From assembly GCF_024171725.1 (NCBI RefSeq), contig NZ_JAMTCG010000002.1:62001-126000 (forward strand): a stretch of 64,000 bases of DNA, given 5' to 3'. A program made the position numbers and the translations under genes. The stretch is from Williamsia serinedens. GTDB taxonomy: Bacteria; Actinomycetota; Actinomycetes; Mycobacteriales; Mycobacteriaceae. The notes beneath the pieces were generated by a model, which was not told the origin of the DNA, did not search any database, and saw only the letters and a program-made list of their open reading frames with translations. This document shows, piece by piece, positions 1 through 10,200 of the stretch (positions are counted from its first letter, which is position 1; each line of letters opens with the position of its first letter).

Positions 1-1230
1 CGACCAGCGACACCGGGTAGTGCGGGGTGTCGACACCGGTGAAGCCCGTCACCGACAGCGCATCCGGATCGTCACCGCCTCCCGCAGGGTCCACGTCCGG
101 GAAGTTCTCGACGACCACCATGGAGTCGAACAGAGACGTCTGACCGACGATCCGGCCGATGTCGGCCAGACCGATCTGCTGGGCGTCCATGACCTCGGTC
201 TGGGTGTCGGCGACGGCACGGACCACGTCACCGAGTCGCGCCGACGCCGGCACCGCCACGGGCAGCGGGTTGGTGTTGATGAGCAGACCGACGACGCCGG
301 TGACGTCGAGGGTCGTCCCCGCCCGCCCGGACACGGTCGAGCCGAACACGACGGTGTCCTGCCCGGTGAGGCGACCGAGCACGACGGCCCACGCGGCATG
401 GACCACCGCGCCGAGTGTCACGCCACGACTGCGCGCCGCTGCGGTCAGCGCGGCCGACGGCGCCGTCGTCGAGACGCTCCGGAAGCCGTTCTCTCCGTGC
501 GTCGTGCGCGGCAGGGCCGGCGCGAGGAGAGTCGGTGCGGCCTGCGGGCCGAGGACGTCGGTGAGGACCGTCCGCCATGTCTCGCGGGCGCTGTCCGGAT
601 CGCCGGCCGCGACGGTCTCGACGTGATCGGGCCATCCGACGGCGGGCCGGGGCAACGCCTCGTCGAGGCGGTATGCCTCGACGAGGTCGGCGAAGACGAG
701 CGGGTACGACCACCCGTCCGCGAGCGCGTGGTGCATCGTCTGGACGAGTCGGTGCTCGGTGTCGCTCAGCGACACGAGGGTGAACCGGACGGGCGGTCGG
801 GCGGCGAGGTCGAGCGGGCGACGCAGCTCCGCCGCCGCGATCCTGTCGGCGGCAGTGGCAGGGGCGGTGTCATTGTCGGGGGTGCCGCGCAGGTCGTGGT
901 GGTCGAGATCGACGGTGTCCGCCGGGTCCACGACCTGGACGACCGCCCCCCGTTCCGTCGCGACGAACCGGGTACGCAGCGCGTCGTGGCGTGCCACGAC
1001 CGCGGTGAGGGCGCGACGCAGACGGGCGACGTCCACCGCGCCGACGAGGTGCGCGGTCTGCTGCACGACGTACGGGTCGCCCGGCGTGGTGACCGTGTCG
1101 CCGTCGGCCAGCAGCATCGAGTGCGCGTACATGCCCGCCTGCAGCGGGAGCATCGGGAGCACGGCCACCGGCGCTCCGCCCTCGCCGGCGAGGGCGGAGA
1201 GGTCGCCGGCGCTGAGCGACACCAGCGGGA
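1..1230 (-). other. NRPS module 4: condensation domain, cut by window edge
   Basis: After the E domain the linker DFPLVSL leads into a further C domain with HHALADG (His pair 728-733). The frame is open at base 1, so at least a fourth residue is added. If the product is exochelin MS-like, this module should carry an allo-Thr A domain and E, followed by a second hydroxyornithine module. Confidence 0.85.
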
Positions 1231-4200
1231 AGTCCGATGGCGTCGCGCCCCCGATGGGGGCACGGACGAGTGCCCGCAGCGCGGTCATCCACCGCTCGCC
1301 GAGATCGGCCATCGCCGCCTCGCCCTCGGCTGTGTCACCGTCCAGGATCCCGTCGGGCCACATCAGGTCGACGACGAGCCGGCCGTCCACCCCGATCTGG
1401 GCCGTGATCTCCAGCGCCGCCGAGGGATTCGACGGGTCGACACCCTCCCGCAGTGCGCCGATCCCGTCGACCGGTGCCCAGTCGCCACCGGTACCGGACG
1501 ACCCGTCGAGCCGTCCGAGGTAGTTCATGAGGATCTCCGGCGCCGGGCCCTGCAGTGCGGGGTGCCGATGAACGTGCCGCAGCATGCCGTACCCCAGGAC
1601 CCCGACGCCTCCGCCGGTGCCCGGGGTCGAGCGGATCTGTTCCTTCACCGACTTCACTGCGCGGTCGAGGGCCGCGTCGGCGTCGATCACCTCCGGCCAG
1701 TCGACGTCACCCGCGTCCACCGCGACGGGGTGGATCGCGGTGAACCAGCCGATCGTCTCGGCGAGATCGACACCCGTGCCGGTGTCACCCAGCGCCTCGG
1801 GGCGTCGCCCGTGCCCCTCGAGATTGACCAGCAGGCGGCCGTCGGTGTCACCGGTTCGCTGCGTGCGCCACGCCCGCACCGCCAGGGACAGGCCCGCCAG
1901 CAGCAGGTCGTCCACGGTGCCGTTGACGGCGGCGGGCACACGGCCGACGAGGTCGGCCGTTGCTGCGCTGTCGAGGCTGACCCGGACAGTCCGCGTCGTC
2001 GCGATCGTGTCCCGCGCCGGATCCACCGGCCTGTCGCCGAACGGGACAGCCGGGGCGAGCACGCGCTGCCACCCCGCCGCCTGATCGGTCACGACCTCCG
2101 GCCGGAGGGCGTCGGTCAGGAGTTCCGCCCAGCGGCGAAAGGAGGTACCGGTCACCTCCAGATGCGCGGTACCGCTGTCGCGCAGGGCCTCCCAGGCACG
2201 GGCGAGGTGATCGACGATGATGCGCCACGAGACGCCGTCGACGACGACGTGGTGGACGACGAGCAACAGTTGTCCTGCGTCGGTCTCGGTCGACGGGTAC
2301 CACGCCGCGGTGAGCATGCGCCCGCCGCGAGGGTCGAGCGCGGCCGCGCGCTCGGCGATCGCGGCGTCGAGTCGCCCTCCTCCGAAGTCCTCGGCCACCG
2401 TCCGGACGTCGACGGGTGCGGACTGCCCGGGGACCTCGTCGACGACGAGGGTCCAGTCGTCTCCCCCGACGACTCGCGCACGCAGCAGCGGGTGACGATC
2501 TCGCAGCGCGCCGAGCACCGCGACGAGGTCGTCGTGGTCCATCCCGATCGGTGTCCGCAGCACCATCGACTGATAGAAGGAGTCGAGAACCGTTCGGGCG
2601 TGCACGGTCTCGGCGAGCATCGGTGTGGCCGGGATGGTTCCGGTGCCCGGGTCGTCCACCGATTCCACAGCGTCGACCGACACCGACGCGGCAGCGATGG
2701 CCAGCACGGTGCGGCGACGGAAGACGTCCCGGGGCGTGACGCGCACACCACGGGCCGCGGCCCGACTGGCCAGCGTGATGGACGAGATGCTGTCGCCCCC
2801 GAGGGCGAAGAAGTCGTCGTCGAGGCCCACCGCGCCGGTGCCGAGCACCTGCGCGACGACCTCGGCGACGACGCGTTCGGCCTCGGTTCGCGGCGCGCGG
2901 AGATCACCTCGGACAGGGGCGACGGGCTCCGGCAGTGCGGCGACGTCGAGTTTGCCGTTCACGGTGAGCGACAGGTCGTCGACGATCCCGTACCGCGCGG
3001 GCACCATGTATGACGGCAGCGTCGCCGCCACCGCGTCCCGGATCCGTGTGATGACGTCGGCGTTCTCCCCCGGCGCGGGGGCCGACGTGGGGATGACGTA
3101 GGCGACCACCGTCTTCCGACCGGGGACCTCCGCGTCGGCGCGGGCGACGACGGCGCAGCGACGGACCCCGTCGAGCGCCGCGATCACCGACTCGATCTCG
3201 CCGAGCTCCACCCGGTAGCCCCGGATCTTCACCTGGTCGTCCGCGCGGCCGAGGTAGTCGATGATGCCGTCGGGACGGCGCCGGACGAGGTCACCGGTGC
3301 GGTACATGCGGCCGCCGGACCCGAGGGGGTCCGCGACCATCGCCGCCGCGGTCAGATCGGGCCGGCCGTGGTACCCGCGTGCCAGTCCGGCACCGGCGAT
3401 GTACAGCTCGCCGACGACACCGTCGGGGACGGCGCGCAACGCGCAGTCGAGGACGCGGGCCGCGGTGTTGTGGATGGGACGTCCCACGGTCGGGGTGACG
3501 CTCTCGTCCGTTCCCGCACCGAGGGTGTTGATCGTGTACTCGGTCGGGCCGTACAGGTTGTACCCGACAACCCCGTCGGTGTCGCGCAGCGCATCCCAGA
3601 CGGCATCGGTGACCGCCTCGCCACCGAGGAGCACCAGGGACGGCACGTGCGTCCCGGTCAGCAGTCCCTCCTCGATGAGGTGGTGGGCGTAGGTGGGCGT
3701 CACGTTGATGACGTCGACCAGGTTGTCCGTGCAATACCGGACCAGCCCGGGGGCGTCGCGGCGCAGTTCCTCGTCGCAGATGTGGACGGTGTGCCCCGCG
3801 ACCAGCCAGAACAGTTCCTCCCACGACATGTCGAACGAGAACGAGACCGTGTGGGCGACCGCGAGCACGTCCCGGCCCGAGCGCGCGACGGTCGGTGTGA
3901 AGATCGCCTCGTCGTGGTTGGCGTACATGTTGGTGAGGCCGACGTACGGCGTCACCACACCCTTCGGCGTCCCCGTGGACCCGGACGTGTAGATCAGGTA
4001 GGCGGGGTGCTCCAGACGGTCCCGCCCCGACGCGAACGTGCCGAGTTCGTCGGCCCGGATCGGTGAGTCGTCGAGACGTTCGAGCGTCACCGTCACCGCA
4101 TCGTCGCCGAGATCGACGATGTGGCAGCCGGACTCGCCCGCCGCCAGGACGACCGGGCGCTCCGCGGAGTCGGTCACGATGATGCGCGGGGCCGCGTCGT

Positions 4201-7200
4201 CGACGATCGTCCTCAGACGGGTGACGGGATGATCGCGTTCGAGCGGGAGGTAGGCGGCCCCGGTCCGCAACACCGCGAACAGCGCGACCACCATGTCGGT
4301 GGTCCGCGGCAGGTCGAGCGCGACGACCACCTCGGGCCCGGCGCCGCACGCGAGCAACATCCGCGCCATCCGCGTAACGCGGGCGTCGAGCTCGCGGTAG
4401 TCGATCCGCTCGTCCCCGGCGACCAGCGCGGTGACGTCGGGGACGAGTGCCGCACGGGCGCCGAGCATCTCGGCGATCGTCACCGGTTCGATGTCGTGCT
4501 GCGGTGGCCGGACGTCTGTGTCGTCGTCCTGCAGTCGTACTGCGCCGACCGCGCGCGCGGTGTCGGCGGTCATCTGCGTCAGAGCGAGCTGCAGTGCGCG
4601 GACCATGCGTGCCGCCGTGTCGGGCGCGACCGAACCCGGCCGGTACTCGAGCTTCACGCCGATCCGCGCCCCGGGGGTGAGGACCCACGTGATCGGGAAC
4701 GCGGTGGTGTCGCGGTAGTCGACGTCGACGATGCCGTGTCGCGACTCCAGATCGGTGAACGTGTCGTCGGCGAGGAAGTTCTGCAGCACGAAGAGCGAGT
4801 CGAACAGCGTCGCACCGGCGTCGCCCGCGGCGGCGCGGGTGATCTCGGCGAGTCCGATGTGGTCGTGGGCCATCATCGCGATGCGCTGGTCGGCGGCGTC
4901 GACGATCACGTCCGCGACGGCGCGGCCCGCGCGCACGTCGAGTCGCGCGGGCACCGTGGTGAGGAACGGTCCGACAGTGTGCTCGACACCGGTGACATCG
5001 CCGGGCCGCCCCGCGACCGTCACGCCGATGACCACGTCCGACGTCCCGGCGTGCAGTCCGGTCACGACGGCCAGTGCGGCGGTCAGGACGGCGTTCTCGG
5101 TCACACCGAGGTCGCGGGCGCTGGCGGCGACAGCCGCGGACAGCTCCGCGTCGATCGTCGCGAAGAGCTGGCGGGGATCACCGTCCGGACCGTGGTCGTG
5201 CGCGGCGAGGGTTGGCTCCGCCACCGACCCCAGCAGATCGCGCCAGGCGGTGCGTGCACCGTCGTCGTCGCGCTGCTGCAGCCATTGCAGGTACCGCGGG
5301 AAGGGTGCGGGGACCACGGCGTCCGAGGCGGGTGCGGGTGCGCCGTCGAGGTGGGACTCGTATCGGGAGAACAGGTCTCGCAGTACGAGCTCCCGGGACC
5401 AGCCGTCGAAGAGCAGGAAGTGGTAGGTCAGCAGCAGACGGTCCGTGCCGTCGGGCATCGCGACGACCGCGGCCCGGATCAGCGGGGGGACGTCGAGTGC
5501 GAACGGCCGGGCGCGGTCGGCGTCGACGACGCTGCGGAGCGCGGAGTCCGCGCGCGCGGATTCCAGGCCGGCGAGGTCGTGCTCGGCGACGACCACCGCC
5601 GCGGAGCCGGCCACCACGGCGACGACGGGGGTCGCGGCGGGGTCGTCGGACCGGGTCGGGTGGAACGACACGCGGAGCTGCGGGAGTGCCGCGACCATGT
5701 CGGACAACGCCGACCGCAGGGCGTCGACATCGACGCGACGGTTCAGGGTGAAGACGTTCTGCGTCAGGTACGTCGTGTCGTCTGGCCCGGCCGCAACGCA
5801 CTCGGTGTAGACGCCGCGCTGCAGCGGCGTCAGCGCCCAGAGGTCGTCGAGGGCGAACGACACCGCGGCCGTCAATCGCTCGCGGTCGGCATCGGGGAGG
5901 GTGACGGTCGCGAACGGTGCGACGTCCCCGTCGGCCGTCCGCTCCGCCCGGGTGAGGCGGGCGGCGATGCCGGCGACGGTGCGCCCCCGGAAGACGTCCT
6001 CCCCGGTGGCCGCCCATCCCCGGCGCGTGAGGTGGCCGATCACCCGCACCGCGACGATGCTGTCGCCGCCGAGCTCCAGGAACTCCGCGGTCGCGGAGAC
6101 CGACGGCAGACCGAGGACGCCGGCGACGACCTCGGCGACGTCGCACTCGGCATCGCCCGTGGGGGCGACGTACGTCTTGCTCGTCCGGGCGTCGCGGGCC
6201 GCGGCGAGCAGCGCCACCAGCGCGGTGCGATCGCGTTTGCCGTTCGGCAGCAGAGGGATCGAGTCGGTGACCGCGACAGCCGTCGGCACGGCGTGTGCCG
6301 GCAGTGTCTCCGCGACGGACGCGCGGACACCCGACGGGTGTACGTCGCCGACTACCACCGCCTCGAGCGCCGGTGTCGCGAGCACCACCGCCTCACGCAC
6401 ACCGTCGACGCGGCACAGGGCCGCCTCCACCTCACGCGGCTCGACGCGGAACCCGCGGATCGAGATCTGGTCGTCGTCACGGCCGGTGAAGACCACGCGT
6501 CCGCTCGCGTCGACCCACCCGCGGTCGCCGGTGCGGTACAGCAGCGTGCCGGGTGCCGCGCCCGGTCGAGGGTCGGCCACGAATCGGGTCGCCGTCGCGG
6601 CCGGGTCACCGAGGTAGCCGCGGGCGAGTTGCCCACCGGCGACGACGATGTCACCGATGACGCCAGGGGGCGCCTCGGACAACAGGTGATCGAGGACGAC
6701 CACGTCGCTGCCCGGCACCGGGGTGCCCAGGGTGATGTCGTCGGCGTCGTCGATCTCGGTCACCAGCACGTCGCCGGCGACCTCGGACGAGCCGTATGAG
6801 TTGACGATCACCGCGGACGGCGTGCCCGCCGCGATCGCCTCGACGGTGGACGGCTCGAGTGCCTCGCCGCTCAGGATCCACCGTCGGACGGTCGTGAGGC
6901 GGTCGCCGAATTCCCCTGCCAGCACGCGTGCCAACGACCCGACGGCGACGAGTTGATCGGCCGCGGTGTCCTCCACGAGGCGGGCGAGATCGGCGCCGTC
7001 CCGGCGTCGGTCGTCGTCGGCGAGGACCACGGTCGCGCCGGAGGTGAGCGGGGTCAGCAGTTCGGTGGCGCCGTCGATGAACGCCCAGGAACTCTTCGCC
7101 AGCCATGTCGATGCCGCCCAGCGGCGTCGACCCCAGGCCAGCCGGTCGGCCAGCGCGCCGTGCGGCAGCACCACGGCCCGCGGTGTCCCGGTCGACCCGG

Positions 7201-10200
7201 AGGTGAAGACGACGAGTGCCGCGTCCTCCCGGGTCAGGTCGACCGGCGACGTGGTCACGGACCCGACGTCGACGCCGGGGTCCGCACACGCGTCGATGTC
7301 GAGAACGGTGGCGGCCGAATCCGGTACCGACACAGCGGCGGTCGTGACGATCACCCGCGGCTCGGCAGTGTCGACCATGAGGCGGATACGGTCGGCGGGG
7401 TAGGTTATGTCGACCGGCATGATGGCGGCGCCGACGGCGGTCACGGCGCACATCGCGGCGATCGCGTCCGGGGTGCGTGGGAGCATCACCGCGACGACCG
7501 ACCCGCGACCGGCACCCGCGGACCGCAGCGCCGCCGCGATCTCGCCGGCGCGCGCGGCGAGGTCGGTGTGCGTCCACCGCAGGTCACCCTGGACGACGGC
7601 GACCGTGTCGGGATGTGCGGCTGCCGCGTCGGCGAGCGCCACCGGCAGCAGGGTCGCGTCGACGGCTCCGACGGCCGCGGGTGCGGTCGCGGGCAGGGCA
7701 CGGATCCGGGCCGGGGTGGTCCCCGGGTCGGCGACGACGGCGGCCAGTGTCGCGACCACCGCGGATGCGACGTGGTCCGCCAGACCGTCGGACACGACGG
7801 TGCGGTCGTTGGTGACGGTGACGCGGATGTCGGAGTGCACCGACACCATCACGGTGAGCGGGTAGTGCGGGGCCTCGACGACACGCACCGCACCGAGACG
7901 GATGTCCTCCGACGGCGTTCCGTCGCCGTCGATCTCGTCGTCCCGACGACCGGGGAGGTTCTCGATCACCAGCAGGGAGTCGACGAGATCGCCCCTTTCA
8001 CCGATGATCTGAGCCACCTCGGCGAGGGGGATGTGTTGGTGGTCGATCACCGTGAGCTCGGCGGCCGCGTGAGCACGCGCCGTGTCCGCGACGGACGTCC
8101 CGGGATCGACCCGGACGCGGGTGATCACCGTGCTCACCAGCATGCCGACGATGTCGTCGACGCCGGCGAGGTCGCCACCACGCCCGGACACCGCCGACGC
8201 GAACGTGACGTCGGCGGTCCCGCTGACACGGCCCAGGACGATCGCCCAGGCGGCCGTGACGATCGCACTCGGGGTGACCCCGACGGACCGCGCCGTCCCG
8301 GCGACGTCCCCGTCGAACCGCACCGTGCGACGGCCGTGGCGTTCGTCGCCCCGGTTCGGCTCGACGCCGGGCCCGTCGGCGGAGGCGATGCGTGTGGGCG
8401 CGTCCAGACCGTCGAGGTACTGCGCCCACGCCGCGCGGTCGGCGGGGACGTCCCGACGGCCGAGCCACTCCAGGTGGCGGTCGATGCGCGCCGGGGACAC
8501 CCCCGTCGACCCGTCGCGGTAGGCGGCGGCGATGTCGTCGAGGACGATCGGTACGGACCACCCGTCGGCGACGATGTGGTGGACCGTCTGCACCATCGTG
8601 TGCCGCTCGGGGGTGTGGGAGACCATCGCGAACCGCATGAGCGGCGCCTTCTCGAGCACGAAGCCGCGATCCCGCTCCTCGTCGGCCACGGCGTCGACGT
8701 CCGTGACCGCGTCGCCGTCGATCCAGCGGACCTCGGTCGGCGGGACGGGGGCGATCACGGCGACCGGCGTGCCGTCCGAGGTCGCGACGACGGCCATCGA
8801 CAACGCCTGGTGGCGTCGCACCACGCCGTCGATCGCGGCACGGAACCGGACCCGGTCGAGGTCACCGTGGACGTCGACGATCTGCTGCACCACGTAGGGG
8901 TCGTGGTCGGCCTCGTACGTCGAGCGGAACCAGATCCCCTGCTGCACCGGGGTCAACGGCAGCACCGTCTGCACCGCCGGGAAGCGTGACTCGATGTCAC
9001 GGATGTCGTCGTCGGTGAGAGAGACCAGCGGGAAGTCCGACGGCGTGTGGCCGGTCACCGTGGGGTCGGCGGCGATCGCCCGGAGCGCCTGGGTCCACAG
9101 TTCGGCGAGCCGCTCGACCGCACCCGCGCCGACCGCGCCTGCGGGCCAACTGATCACGGCGCGCAGCCGGGGCCCGTCGGCACGGTCGACCGCCTCGGCG
9201 TTGACCTCGATCAGCCGCGGGAGCGGCATCGTCGCGGCCCGGTCCTCCCACACCGCGGAGGAGTCGACGGACACGATCGACCACGGCGTCCGGTCGGGTG
9301 CATCGAGAGAGAAACGACCGAGGTAGTTGAACAACACCTGCGGGGCGCACGCGATGTCGGCGCCCGCCAGGTGTCGGAGAACGCCGTAACCCACACCGTG
9401 CGAGGGCGTCCGGCGGAGCTGCTCCTTCACCGAGCGGACAATCGAGCCCATCCCGGCGGCGCTGTCCACGGTGACCCTCGCGGGGAACAGCGTGGTGAAC
9501 CACCCGACGGTCCGCGAGAGGTCGGTGGGTCCGGAGATGCCCCCGTCGGGGTCGACGGCGTCGGCCTCGCGGCCGTGCCCCTCGAGTTCGAGCAGCACCT
9601 CATCGTCACCGAGGGCGATGCCGCGCTCGGAGCGCCAGCGGAGCACCGCCAGCGCCAGTGCGGCGATCATCGCGTCGTCGGCGCGTCCGTGGATCGCGTC
9701 CGGGACGACGGAGAGGAGCCGGTCGGTGTCGGAGGGGTCCAGCTCGACGACGAGCCGCCGTTCGGTGGCGACGGTGTCGACCGTCGGGTCGAGCGGACGG
9801 TCGCCGAGCGGTTCCTCTGCACCGCGGGCGACCGCTTGCCAGTGCGCCGTCTCCGACGCGAACACGCCGTCGGCGGCCGCGGTCCGCAGACGGGCCGCCC
9901 AGTCACGGAAGGAGACAGGGACCTCCGCGAGGACGGCGGAGCCGCGGCCGCGGAGGGCGGCGTGGGCGGCCGCGAGGTCCTCGGCGACGACGCGCAGCGC
10001 GATGCCGTCGACGACGACGTGGTGCCCGACGACGACGAGCAGTTGGTGGTCTCGCAGCCAGACGACGACGAGCATCCGCCCGACGGTCGGGTCGAGACGG
10101 GTCCGGGCGTCCTCCCACGCCGACCGGACCGCCGCATCACGGTGCGGGGCGGCGGATGTCGGGAGCACGACGACCTCGGGGGCGCCGACGGACTCCGGCA

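Noticed and set aside
20-3013. Long plus-strand open frame opposite the NRPS (also 4121-6799, 6953-8989, 9047-11800)
   Set aside because: All are antisense shadows of the continuous minus-strand NRPS frame; composition is Arg/Gly/Asp-rich with no domain.
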